Assembly: GCA_023389575.1 (NCBI GenBank)
Contig: JAEWEG010000049.1
Coordinates: 1 to 64,000, forward strand
DNA: 64,000 nucleotides
Reading direction: 5' to 3'
Source of the DNA: Chloroflexota bacterium
GTDB taxonomy: Bacteria > Chloroflexota > Chloroflexia > Thermomicrobiales > UBA6265
In this document: in pieces, positions 18,503 to 26,512 of the stretch
How the letters are laid out: every line of letters begins with the position of its first letter
Numbering within the stretch: the stretch's first letter is position 1
Translations under genes and position numbers: made by a program
The notes under the pieces: model-generated
What the model saw: the letters and a program-made list of their open reading frames with translations, nothing else
What the model was told of the DNA's origin: nothing
Database searches by the model: none

Positions 18503-19429
18503 ATGAGCATTTCCATCCCGTCTCCGCACATGATTTCGGATCTCACATCTGTACTTCGTCGTCGTGGGCTAGAGCCCAAACGGATGGGCGATCCCAGCCG
18601 AACTCTCTACCCTCAGGATACGTTCCGCAGCATCCGCGAAGCGCACGATGACCTTACGTACCGGGAGTACTTCCCGGGTGAATTCATCAGTCATTATCTC
18701 CAACGATTCGGGAAAGGGTCCTTTAGGAAGCTGGTGCGGCGCCTACTGAGAGACGGTCGTCAATTTGTAGATGTCGAGGAACTAGAAGCCATAGCCGGTG
18801 GCTCTACTGCCGACTATCTCACGTATCTTGAACGAACGCTCCTGCTTGAGCGTCAAGGTAGCCAAGTACGGCTAACGCGTGACATCAACGATATTGGTAC
18901 TAGCCTAGAGCACTACGTAGCACAAATTTGTGAACGAGACCTCCGTGGAGCGGCAGAGTGGGGCGTCCGCTTGGAAAATCTGCCGCGCTCCGGCGGTGAT
19001 TTTGACGTATTGGCGTGGCTTGAGCCGTCCCTCATGTATGTGGAGTGCAAGTCTGCCCGACCCCGTGAAGTGGACAACACTGAGATTCGCGAGTTCCTGC
19101 AGCGAAGTTTGGAGCTCGCCCCCGACCTGGCCGTGCTATTGATCGACACCGATGACGATCTGACTCCTTTTGTCATGGATCGCATCAATCCAATCATTCG
19201 CCATGCATTAAAGATAAGTGACAAAACCTACCAACCAATCCAACACCAAATCGCTTATCCGCGCGTATTTCATGGATTTCTCCGTGTATACGTGATTAAC
19301 ACTAACAGTTCAATTCTTGGACAACTTCGCAAATGTCTTCAGCACTACTATGCAAACGTCAAAGGGGTGTCACATTGGGCATTTGACGAGACCCCTAACT
19401 TCACAGGTCATTCTGTTCGCGACGACTGA
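18503..19429 (+). CDS. Putative PD-(D/E)XK nuclease-like protein with N-terminal helical domain
   Basis: A 308-residue protein with no family I can name. Residues about 60-125 are helical and winged-helix-like (HYLQRFGKGSFRKLVRRLL, then YLTYLERTLLLERQG). Residues 130-215 carry the elements of a PD-(D/E)XK fold: a helix with E136 (TSLEHYVAQIC), GGDFDVLAW with D166 and D168, and YVECKSA with E181 and K183, followed by a long helix and the strand LAVLLIDTD. This is the arrangement of Mrr/restriction-endonuclease-like nucleases. It is AT-richer than the neighbourhood and has no methylase or partner gene beside it. Its last 29 bases overlap the convergent MutS-like gene. Nuclease activity is inferred from motifs only. 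Confidence 0.6.
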   Translation: MSISIPSPHMISDLTSVLRRRGLEPKRMGDPSRTLYPQDTFRSIREAHDDLTYREYFPGEFISHYLQRFGKGSFRKLVRRLLRDGRQFVDVEELEAIAGGSTADYLTYLERTLLLERQGSQVRLTRDINDIGTSLEHYVAQICERDLRGAAEWGVRLENLPRSGGDFDVLAWLEPSLMYVECKSARPREVDNTEIREFLQRSLELAPDLAVLLIDTDDDLTPFVMDRINPIIRHALKISDKTYQPIQHQIAYPRVFHGFLRVYVINTNSSILGQLRKCLQHYYANVKGVSHWAFDETPNFTGHSVRDD

Positions 19430-21323
19430 GGGGAGTATCCGCCGGTTCCGGTCCCACGTCGAAACCGAGAAGCTCCATCAGGGCCAGGGCGTTGGTGGAG
19501 GTCGCGAGACCGGGCCGCAGGTCGTAGTCGAACGTCATGTTCGGGCCGTCCGGACCACGGGTGAAGGTCTCGGCGAAGTGGACGGGCACGGCCTTGCGCT
19601 CCAGATCGGAGCCCTCGATCAGGGTCAGGTCGTGGCTGGAAACGCCGCCGATCGCGTTGCGTTCGGCAAGCTGGCCGAGCACGCGACGGGACGCGATCTG
19701 GCGCTCCGCCGTGTTGGTGCCCTGCAGGATCTCGTCCAGCAGGTAAAGCACCGGCCGCTCGCTGGCGTCCGCCGCGGCGTCAACCACCGCCTTCAGTCGC
19801 TGCAACTCGGCCATGAAGAACGAGACACCCCGCGCGAGGGAGTCCTCGACGCGCATGCAGGTCCAGACATCGACCGGCGGAAGCACCAGGCGGGCCGCGG
19901 CGACCGGCGCGCCCGCCATCGCGAGCACAGCGTTCAGCCCGGCCGCGCGCAGCAGCGTGCTCTTGCCGGACATGTTCGAGCCGGTGACGAACAGGAAGGT
20001 TCCACGCGGGCCGACCTCGACATCGTTGGCGACCGCCTCCCCGAAGTGGATGAGCGGATGAGCCAGCGCCGTGGCGCTCAGGGCCGGGGCGTCCGGATCG
20101 ACGATGGGGAAGGTCCAGCCTGGGTGATCGTGGGCCAGCACGGAGATCGCGGCGACCGCCTCCCATTCACCGGCCGCGTCGAACCAGGCGCGAGTCTGTC
20201 CTCCCGAACGAGCCCGCCAGCGCTCCAGCGCGTGCAGGATGTGGACGTCCCACAGCAGCGACATCTGCAACGGTGACCAGATGATCGAACCGCGCGGCAC
20301 CACGAACGAGCTGATCCGGGAGAACAGCTTCATCCGGCTGGTGGCGCCGTCCGGGCCGGAGCCAAGCGTCCGGGCGGCGGAGACGAGCAGCGGTGCCTCG
20401 GGCTGGGCGTCGCCGATCAGACGGAAGACCTCCGCGTACCCCGCCATCACCTCGTGCAGGGGCGTGGCGCGGGCGACTTCCTCCGAAACGCGCTTGCCAA
20501 CGAACTGGAAGAGACCGACGTTGACCGCGATCGGGATCAGCCACAGTGGCCACGTGAGCATGCCGAGCAAACCCATCGCGCCAAGCACCACCAGGCAGAT
20601 CGGGCTGATGATGGCGACGATCCACATCCAGGGACGGTCGAGCAGCCACGACCGTTCGCCGGACCAGGCGAGGAACGGTTCCGGGTCGGGCGTTTCGCCT
20701 TCCGCCTGGCGACCGGCCACCTCCACGCGCTGCCGCAGATCGAGGTCGGAGGCGAGTTCGCGGACCGCCTCCTGGCGCCGGACTATCTGGTCGCTCCCGG
20801 CCGGAGCGAGGAGCCATTCGCGAAGGGTGGTCCAGCCGTTGAGCAACGTGGGCGTCGAAATCCGGCGAAGGAGCGAGGCGTCACCCACCACGTCCAGGTC
20901 CCAGGCATAGGCGTGGGTCCGGGGCACGCTGTGCGCGGGCGGCTCGGGCACGTTTGCCCAGTCCAGGTCGAGACGGGCGATGGCCTGGTCGTTCGCGGTC
21001 ACCATCCCGGCGAGGCGGTCGCGCCCGCGGCGGAGCGACGCGTGGTGGACGATCAGGCCGATGACCGCGACGAGGATCGCGGCGGCGAGCCACCACTTTC
21101 CGATGTGCGGTTCCCGCAACGCCCACCAGACGACGATCGCCAGCAGGGCGAACCCGGCCAGGCGCACGTTGGCGATCAGCAGCCAGCGCTTGTGGACCGC
21201 CAGGCGTTCGGCCTCGAACGCCTCGCGCCGCTGGGCGTAGGTGGCGATGATATCGGTCTCGGTCGCGGACTGGATGGGGGCCTCCCGGGCTGGATCGGCG
21301 GCGCGTCTTGCTCGGCCAAGCAT
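19401..21323 (-). CDS. Membrane-anchored MutS-like ATPase
   Basis: A 640-residue protein with the MutS core and ATPase at its C terminus: Walker A TGSNMSGKST at about 447-456, then DSLARGVSFFMAEL (MutS N-2 motif), Walker B VLYLLDEILQGTNT, and VSSHD with the switch His. The N-terminal mismatch-recognition and connector domains of true MutS are absent. Instead there are two pairs of hydrophobic helices (about 48-67 and 77-93; 232-251 and 253-272). It is thus a membrane-associated MutS homologue, unlikely to do canonical mismatch repair. ATG 21323 is chosen over in-frame TTG 21332. It is tail-to-tail with the nuclease-like gene. Confidence 0.82.
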   Translation of the reverse strand: MLGRARRAADPAREAPIQSATETDIIATYAQRREAFEAERLAVHKRWLLIANVRLAGFALLAIVVWWALREPHIGKWWLAAAILVAVIGLIVHHASLRRGRDRLAGMVTANDQAIARLDLDWANVPEPPAHSVPRTHAYAWDLDVVGDASLLRRISTPTLLNGWTTLREWLLAPAGSDQIVRRQEAVRELASDLDLRQRVEVAGRQAEGETPDPEPFLAWSGERSWLLDRPWMWIVAIISPICLVVLGAMGLLGMLTWPLWLIPIAVNVGLFQFVGKRVSEEVARATPLHEVMAGYAEVFRLIGDAQPEAPLLVSAARTLGSGPDGATSRMKLFSRISSFVVPRGSIIWSPLQMSLLWDVHILHALERWRARSGGQTRAWFDAAGEWEAVAAISVLAHDHPGWTFPIVDPDAPALSATALAHPLIHFGEAVANDVEVGPRGTFLFVTGSNMSGKSTLLRAAGLNAVLAMAGAPVAAARLVLPPVDVWTCMRVEDSLARGVSFFMAELQRLKAVVDAAADASERPVLYLLDEILQGTNTAERQIASRRVLGQLAERNAIGGVSSHDLTLIEGSDLERKAVPVHFAETFTRGPDGPNMTFDYDLRPGLATSTNALALMELLGFDVGPEPADTPLSRREQNDL

Positions 21324-21391
21324 GCATGACAACCCCGGTGGCTGTCATGGCTCCAGGAAAGCAATGCCACAAGTATGCGCGAGACCGGCGG

Positions 21392-21688
21392 TTAGCCGGC
21401 AAGCATCACCGCATAATGACGCATCTCCGCTATGTCGCCGATGAACGGGCGGACATGCAGAAGGAAGCCCCGAAACTCCGGGCTCCTGCGGAACCCCTGC
21501 TCGTGGCCCTCGATCGAATCCCACTCGATGCGTAAGATGTAGTTCGCTGGTTCCTCCACGCCACGGGTGAGTTCGTAGGAAAGGCAATGAGGCGAGGCAT
21601 CGAGGGAGCCGCTGGCGGCGGAGTACGCCGCTTCGAACCCGGACGCCCGTTCGGCTGGTATGGTGTAGCGAATGTACTCGACGATCAT
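21392..21688 (-). CDS. Antibiotic-biosynthesis-monooxygenase (ABM) domain protein
   Basis: A 98-residue single-domain protein with the ferredoxin-like ABM pattern: MIVEYIRYTIP, a helix with FEAAYSAASGSL, SYELTRGVEEPANYILRIEWDS, and a final HYAVML strand. Such small dimeric proteins act as quinol monooxygenases or heme-degrading enzymes; the substrate is not decidable. It diverges from a MarR regulator with 51 bases between the starts that hold a repeated GATAC element, so it is probably that regulator's target. Confidence 0.82.
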   Translation of the reverse strand: MIVEYIRYTIPAERASGFEAAYSAASGSLDASPHCLSYELTRGVEEPANYILRIEWDSIEGHEQGFRRSPEFRGFLLHVRPFIGDIAEMRHYAVMLAG

Positions 21689-21700
21689 TGAGACCTCCAG

Positions 21701-21735
21701 GTATCATCAATTGAAGATACTTTACTCAAAGATAC
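21701..21735. promoter_or_regulatory. Putative MarR operator in the ABM/MarR divergent promoter
   Basis: GTATC at 21701-21705 is inverted relative to GATAC at 21716-21720, and GATAC recurs at 21731-21735, 15 bases on. The sites fill the 51-base gap and end just before the marR start, a position where binding would shut off both genes. Confidence 0.55.
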
Positions 21736-21739
21736 TATC

Positions 21740-22243
21740 ATGACCCGGGAAGATCGCGTCGATGTCCTGCGCGAGGAATGGCGGCGGGAACGTCCCGACC
21801 TGGATACCGCGCCAGTGGCGGTGGTGGCCAGGATCGGCCGCGCCGCCCGGTTCCTGGATGATGAGATGGACCGCTTCTTCCGGGATGTGGGCCTGACCCG
21901 GGTAACGTGGGACATCCTCGCCACGCTGCGGCGGTCGGGGGAGCCGTATCGCCTGTCGCCAACCGAGTTGTACCGGGCAGTCATGCGAAGCTCGGGGGCG
22001 ATGACCAGGCAACTCGACATCCTGGAGGACAAGGGTTGGGTGGTCCGCGCCTCCGACCCGAACGATCGGCGTGGGGTCCAGGTCGAACTCACCACCGCTG
22101 GGCTCGACCTTGTCGATGGAATAGCCATGCGACACATCGAGAATGAACGCACGCTCCTGGCCGGCCTGAGCATCCAGGAGCAGGACGAACTCGCCGCCCT
22201 CCTGCGGAAGCTGCTGCTGACGTTCGAGACAGGTCAGTCGTGA
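21740..22243 (+). CDS. MarR-family transcriptional regulator
   Basis: A 167-residue winged-helix regulator. The recognition region LSPTELYRAVMRSSGAMTRQLDILEDKGWVVR and the wing SDPNDRRGVQVELTTAGLDLVD are typical MarR. Flanking helices (DEMDRFFRDVGLT; LSIQEQDELAALLRKLL) form the dimer interface. It is divergent from the ABM gene and separated only by the GATAC repeats, so autoregulation with control of the monooxygenase by a phenolic-type ligand is the simplest reading. Confidence 0.92.
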   Translation: MTREDRVDVLREEWRRERPDLDTAPVAVVARIGRAARFLDDEMDRFFRDVGLTRVTWDILATLRRSGEPYRLSPTELYRAVMRSSGAMTRQLDILEDKGWVVRASDPNDRRGVQVELTTAGLDLVDGIAMRHIENERTLLAGLSIQEQDELAALLRKLLLTFETGQS

Positions 22244-22327
22244 GCGATCCGCGTGCCACCCGGCGCCTCGCCGATCGTGACTTCTCCCGTTTCGAGCCGC
22301 CCGTGAACCGGCAGGGATAACAGCAGG

Positions 22328-22843
22328 ATGTACTGCCAACGATGCGGCGGCCAAACCGAAGAGCGGGAGATCGACGGAAAGCTCCGTCCGGCCTGCACCG
22401 CCTGCGGCGCGATCACCTACCTCGATCCAAAGCTGGCGGTGGCTGCTATCATCGAACGTGACGGAATGATCCTGCTCGGCAAGCGAGCCGACTGGGTCAG
22501 GTCGCCTGGCCGGTGGACGTTTCCGGCCGGATTCGTGGAGCGCGGTGAAGTCGTGGAACGGGCGGTGATCCGGGAAGCATTTGAGGAGACGGGGCTGACC
22601 ATCGAGGTCGGGCCGATCCTTGGCGCGTTCTCCGAAGCCGGCGATTCCACCGTCCTGCTCGCCTATCCCGCCCTGGGATTCAGCGGCACACCCACCCCCG
22701 GCGACGATCTGGTCGAACTGGCGTGGCACGCCCCCGACGCGCTGCCGGAACTCGCCTTCGACCACGACCTCGAGATCATCCGCCGCTGGGACGACTGGCG
22801 CGGCAGCCGCGCCATATCCTCACGGCCGGACCACGCCTCGTAA
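22328..22843 (+). CDS. NUDIX hydrolase with N-terminal zinc ribbon
   Basis: A 171-residue hydrolase. The N terminus carries a zinc ribbon (YCQRCGG, then CTACGA). The Nudix box starts at GFVERGEVVE and ends REAFEETGL, fitting Gx5Ex7REUxEExGU. The ribbon plus Nudix arrangement resembles NudC-like or ADP-ribose-type pyrophosphatases, but the protein is shorter than NudC and lacks its SQPWPFPxS motif. It follows marR on the same strand by 84 bases and precedes trpS. Confidence 0.88.
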   Translation: MYCQRCGGQTEEREIDGKLRPACTACGAITYLDPKLAVAAIIERDGMILLGKRADWVRSPGRWTFPAGFVERGEVVERAVIREAFEETGLTIEVGPILGAFSEAGDSTVLLAYPALGFSGTPTPGDDLVELAWHAPDALPELAFDHDLEIIRRWDDWRGSRAISSRPDHAS

Positions 22844-22930
22844 ACGCTGGTCCCGACGGCCCCCTCCCCACTCCACGACCAGGTTCCCCATCTTTCACCG
22901 GCGATGCTCGTCGCCACAAGGACGAATGTT

Positions 22931-24001
22931 ATGTCCATATACTCAACACCCCGTCCCCGGATGCTGACCGGCGACCGGCCGACCGGCCCGCTCCACCTCG
23001 GTCACCTCGTGGGATCGCTGCGCAACCGGGCGCGGCTCCAGCACGACTACGAGTCGTACTTCATCATCGCCGACCTCCACATGCTCACCACCAGAAGTTC
23101 GCCGGAAGACATCGCCCTGGTGGACCAGCGCGCGGCGGGCCTGGTGCTCGACGCGCTGAGCGCCGGGATCGAACCGGAGAGCGCCACCTTCTACCTGCAA
23201 TCCGCCATTCCGGAAATCCATGAACTGTCCGGGTTGCTCCACCCACAGGTCACCGTCGCCCGCCTGGAGCGGCTGCCGGCGCTGAAGGATATGGCGCGCG
23301 ACGCGAACGTGGAGATGCCGCTGGCGCTCCTCGCCTACCCCGTCCTCCAATCGGCCGACATCCTCAGCGTTCGCGCCCACGCCGTCCCGGTGGGCAAGGA
23401 CAATTACGGATTTGTCGAGGTCACCCGCGAACTGGCGCGACGGTTCAACAGCCGTTACGGCGAGGTCTTCCCGATCCCCGAGATCGTGCCGGGCGACGCC
23501 CCGGTGCTGATCGGCACGGATGGCAAGCGCAAGATGAGCAAAAGCCTCGGCAACGCGATCGCGCTTGGCGACGATGCCGCGACCGCGCGCAAGGCGGTGA
23601 TGCGGATGTACACGGATCCGGCCAGGATCAGCGCCGATGTGCCGGGCACCGTGGAGGGCAATCCGGTCTTCGAATGGCTGGACGTGTTCGGGACGGATCG
23701 CCCCAGGATCGACTCGCTGAAGGAGCGCTATCGCGCTGGCGGCATCGGTGACGTGGAGGTGAAGGACTACCTCGCGGGCATCATCATCGATGTGCTGGAA
23801 CCAATGTGGGAGCGCCGGGAGCGGTATTCCACCAGCGGCTTCGCGGAATCGCTGATCGAACAGGGCACGCGCAAGGTTCGCCTGGAAACCCAGGACACCG
23901 TGATGGGGATGAAACGCGCCATGGGCCTCACCGGTGCCTGGAACAGGATCCACCGCCGGGCCGAGCGTTACCAGAAGCGAACGGCCACCGCCGCGTCGTG
24001 A
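22931..24001 (+). CDS. trpS: Tryptophan--tRNA ligase
   Basis: A 356-residue class Ic aminoacyl-tRNA synthetase that charges tRNA-Trp. The HIGH-type motif is PLHLGHLVGSL and the KMSKS motif is intact in GKRKMSKSLGNAI. GDRPTGPLHLG and the PVGKDNYGFVEVTRELA segment are family hallmarks. ATG 22931 has AAGGACG upstream and opens MSIYSTPRPRMLTGDRP; an in-frame ATG at 22904 only adds nine unconserved residues. No T-box leader was recognised. A perfect hairpin ends the gene. Confidence 0.95.
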   Translation: MSIYSTPRPRMLTGDRPTGPLHLGHLVGSLRNRARLQHDYESYFIIADLHMLTTRSSPEDIALVDQRAAGLVLDALSAGIEPESATFYLQSAIPEIHELSGLLHPQVTVARLERLPALKDMARDANVEMPLALLAYPVLQSADILSVRAHAVPVGKDNYGFVEVTRELARRFNSRYGEVFPIPEIVPGDAPVLIGTDGKRKMSKSLGNAIALGDDAATARKAVMRMYTDPARISADVPGTVEGNPVFEWLDVFGTDRPRIDSLKERYRAGGIGDVEVKDYLAGIIIDVLEPMWERRERYSTSGFAESLIEQGTRKVRLETQDTVMGMKRAMGLTGAWNRIHRRAERYQKRTATAAS

Positions 24002-24012
24002 AGGCCAACGAG

Positions 24013-24047
24013 AACGGGCGCCACTCCAGATTGGAGCGGCGCCCGTT
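24013..24047. terminator. Bidirectional terminator hairpin between trpS and ferritin-like gene
   Basis: AACGGGCGCC-A-CTCCA and TGGAG-C-GGCGCCCGTT form a 15-bp stem with one A/C mismatch and a three-base loop. It lies 12 bases after the trpS stop and 30 bases beyond the end of the convergent ferritin-like gene. Confidence 0.8.
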
Positions 24048-24076
24048 GTCATCTGCGGGGGTATGTGGGGCGGGAG

Positions 24077-24514
24077 CTAGCTCCAGCCGTCCAGCATCTT
24101 CCTGACCTCGTCGCGGTGGGTGGTTTCATCGGAGAGCATCTCTTCAAGCTGCACCTTTAGGCCAACCTCACCGGCGGCTTCGGCCTCGTCGATCCGGGCG
24201 CGGTAGTTCTCGACCGTCTCGGCCTCGGCTTCGTAGATGAACTGAAGCATCTCGCGGGTGTCGTCCGAAGTCCGAACCGGCTTCGGCTCGACCACCGGCG
24301 TGCCGCCGAGTGACGCGATCTTGTCGGCAAGGTACTGGGCGTGGCGCTGCTCGTCCGGAATCTCGGCCTGGAGGAACTGCACCAGTTGCGGCCGGTACGG
24401 GCCGGTCACCTTCGCGGAGTACTGCGTGTAACTGATGATGGCGTTGTACTCACCAGCCAGGTCGGCGTTGAGGCCTTCGATCAGCTTCGCGAGCGCGGTA
24501 TTGGACTCTGCCAT
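24077..24514 (-). CDS. Ferritin-like four-helix-bundle protein
   Basis: A 145-residue protein of four amphipathic helices. Acidic/His pairs fit a di-iron site: GEYNAIISYTQY, IPDEQRHAQYLADKI, EAETVENYRARIDEAE, and LSDETTHRDEVRKML. It resembles bacterioferritin/DUF2202-like ferritin-superfamily members that store iron or handle peroxide. ATG 24514 follows AAGGAG by about seven bases. A near-consensus promoter lies upstream, so it is probably well expressed and monocistronic. Confidence 0.85.
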   Translation of the reverse strand: MAESNTALAKLIEGLNADLAGEYNAIISYTQYSAKVTGPYRPQLVQFLQAEIPDEQRHAQYLADKIASLGGTPVVEPKPVRTSDDTREMLQFIYEAEAETVENYRARIDEAEAAGEVGLKVQLEEMLSDETTHRDEVRKMLDGWS

Positions 24515-24579
24515 TGGTTGACTCCTTCTCAATGGATAGCTGGTACTCAGGGAGCACCCTGCCGTCGATTGCTACAACC

Positions 24580-24609
24580 ATTATACCAAGTCTAACCGGT
24601 ACGTATCAA
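24580..24609 (-). promoter_or_regulatory. Near-consensus sigma-70-type promoter of the ferritin-like gene
   Basis: On the minus strand TTGATA (24604-24609) is followed after 18 bases by a perfect TATAAT (24580-24585). Transcription would start near 24573, giving a leader of about 58 bases. Confidence 0.7.
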
Positions 24610-24721
24610 GGTTGGACGAATATGGCGTCCTGCCGCCAGTCTCCCCACCGAAATACGACACCGTTTCGGGTAGGGGCAGATCGCCGTTCAGGACGAACCA
24701 CCACACATGCGCACGAAGGAT

Positions 24722-24752
24722 GTCCGCCCGGTGCGCCGGCAATCAGGGCGGA
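24722..24752 (-). terminator. Hairpin after the UPF0261 gene
   Basis: GTCCGCCC (24722-24729) pairs with GGGCGGAC (24745-24752). It lies just past the stop of the minus-strand UPF0261 gene. No T-run follows, so termination strength is uncertain. Confidence 0.4.
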
Positions 24753-24767
24753 CGTCCAGAACCGCCT

Positions 24768-25994
24768 TCACCCCCGCGATTCCGTCACCATTTCAGCCAG
24801 GCGAGTGGCCATCGCGGTGGAGAATCGCTCGTCGTTGATGTCGTACTCCAGGTCGTGCACTTCCACGTTGTCGCCGAGTTCGGCCAGGAGAGTGTCGATG
24901 AGCGCGGCGTCGGCCGCGGGATCGTGGAACACCCCGCCCTCGGTCGCGATCGCCGAGACTCCCCCGCGCGGGATGAACAGCGCCACCGGGCCAGTCGCCG
25001 CGCTCAACTTGCGAGCGATCTGGCGCCCGAGTTCGGCGCACTCCTCTGGCGTGGTCCGCATCAGCGTGATCGTCGGGTTGTGGACGTAGAGGTTCCGGCC
25101 CTCGAACTTCTCCGGAACGGAGTTCCGGGGCCCGAAGTTGACCATGTCGAGGGCGCCGAGGGAGACGACCTGCGGAATTCCATTCCATCCTGCTGTTTCC
25201 AGGCGATCGGGACCAGCCGAGAAGATACCGCCCACGAGTTCGTCGGCCATTTCCGTGGTGGTGATGTCCAGCACCCCGGCCAGGAAACCGCCTTCGGCCA
25301 ACGCCTCCATCGATTGCCCGCCAGCGCCGGTCGCGTGGAACACCAGCACCTCGTAGCCTTGGCTCTCCAGCACCTCGCGGGCGTGCGTCACGGAGGGCGT
25401 GGTGACGCCGAACATGGTTGCCCCGATGAGCGGTCGTTCCTCGGTTGTCGCGTGGGGTCGGGCGTAGGCGGCAGCCATGCCGGCGATGGCACCCGCCGCG
25501 TTGCCCATGATCCGCCGCGAAACCTGGTTGATGCCTTCGATATCGACCACCGAATACATCATCGTGATATCGAGCGCGCCGACGTAGGGGCGGGTGTCGC
25601 CCGATGCCACCGTGGAAACCATCAACTTGGGGACGCCGACCGGCAGCGCCCGCATCGCGTGGGTGACGAGCGACGATCCTCCCGAGCCGCCCAGGCCGAG
25701 GATTCCCTGCAGGCGCCCCTCTTCGAACAGTTGGGTGACGATTCGCGCCGCGCCTTCGGCCATCGCCGCGACGGCCGCACCACGGTCGTTGGCGGCGGCA
25801 AGCCCTGCGATGGTGGTGCCAGCGGCGGCGGCCACCTCATCGCGGGAGATATCCGCCCCGGTTCGCGGTTCGCCGAGCACCCCGGCATCCACCATCAGGA
25901 CATCGCAATCCGAGTTCGCGCGAATCTCGTCGCGCAGGAAGGCATATTCCCTTCCCTTCGTATCAAGCGTTCCCAGCAAGACCACGGTCGCCAT
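24768..25994 (-). CDS. Tm-1-like ATP-binding / UPF0261 family protein
   Basis: A 408-residue protein matching UPF0261 from its first residues (VVLLGTLDTKGREYAFLRD) through LGLGGSGGSSLVTHAMRALP, KLMVSTVASGDTRPYVGA and the C-terminal PRGGVSAI. The family is related to plant Tm-1 and often sits beside a TIM-barrel signal-transduction protein. Its reaction is unknown; ATP binding has been reported for Tm-1. Here it is the last gene of a three-gene minus-strand run (Gfo/Idh oxidoreductase, cupin, UPF0261; gaps 72 and 44 bases), suggesting a small catabolic operon for a sugar acid or aromatic compound. Confidence 0.88.
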   Translation of the reverse strand: MATVVLLGTLDTKGREYAFLRDEIRANSDCDVLMVDAGVLGEPRTGADISRDEVAAAAGTTIAGLAAANDRGAAVAAMAEGAARIVTQLFEEGRLQGILGLGGSGGSSLVTHAMRALPVGVPKLMVSTVASGDTRPYVGALDITMMYSVVDIEGINQVSRRIMGNAAGAIAGMAAAYARPHATTEERPLIGATMFGVTTPSVTHAREVLESQGYEVLVFHATGAGGQSMEALAEGGFLAGVLDITTTEMADELVGGIFSAGPDRLETAGWNGIPQVVSLGALDMVNFGPRNSVPEKFEGRNLYVHNPTITLMRTTPEECAELGRQIARKLSAATGPVALFIPRGGVSAIATEGGVFHDPAADAALIDTLLAELGDNVEVHDLEYDINDERFSTAMATRLAEMVTESRG

Positions 25995-26038
25995 CGAGTC
26001 ATCCCTCCTGACAGGCTCACATCCTGACCACGCCGCGC

Positions 26039-26440
26039 TCAGGCGAGGTCGGTCGAATCCTCAAGATTCTCGGTCCGGCGGTCACCGGAGGAGAAGGAAA
26101 TCACCGCCACCAGCGGCTCATCCCCCTTCGCCCTTGCCCAGTGCGGAATCCCCCGTGGAATGCGAATGACGTCGCCCGCCTTGAGCTCGAACATCTCATC
26201 GCCGAGCTTGTGATCGGCCTCGCCCCGCACGACGTACAGAAGCTCCTCGCAGTTCGGGTGCAGGTGCAACGGATTTCGCTTGCCGGGCTCGATGGTCACC
26301 ACGCCAAAGGTCTGCTCCGCGCCTGGCATGGCCTCCTGACCGATGAGCCATCTGATATGGCCCCAATCCATCTGGACCGGCTCGACCTCGCCCACGCTCC
26401 GCACGACATCCTGGCCGTTCGCTTCGGGTTTCCCACTCAT
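26039..26440 (-). CDS. Cupin-domain protein
   Basis: A 133-residue single cupin barrel. Motif 1 reads NPLHLHPNCEELLYVVRGEADHKLG (split metal ligands H, H, E) and motif 2 includes GDVIRIPRGIPHWAR with the distal His. ATG 26440 follows GGAGG by nine bases. It is the middle gene of the oxidoreductase-cupin-UPF0261 run and may bind or isomerise the same small molecule; no specific substrate is supported. Confidence 0.85.
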   Translation of the reverse strand: MSGKPEANGQDVVRSVGEVEPVQMDWGHIRWLIGQEAMPGAEQTFGVVTIEPGKRNPLHLHPNCEELLYVVRGEADHKLGDEMFELKAGDVIRIPRGIPHWARAKGDEPLVAVISFSSGDRRTENLEDSTDLA

Positions 26441-26512
26441 CCGCTGTTTCCTCCATGTCTCGTCCAAACGACCATGCGTGGATGCTACCGCCGTGGCGCC
26501 ATCGTGCACACC

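Noticed and set aside
22844..22930. T-box leader before trpS
   Set aside because: The gap is short and shows no specifier loop or T-box sequence; the same holds upstream of proS.
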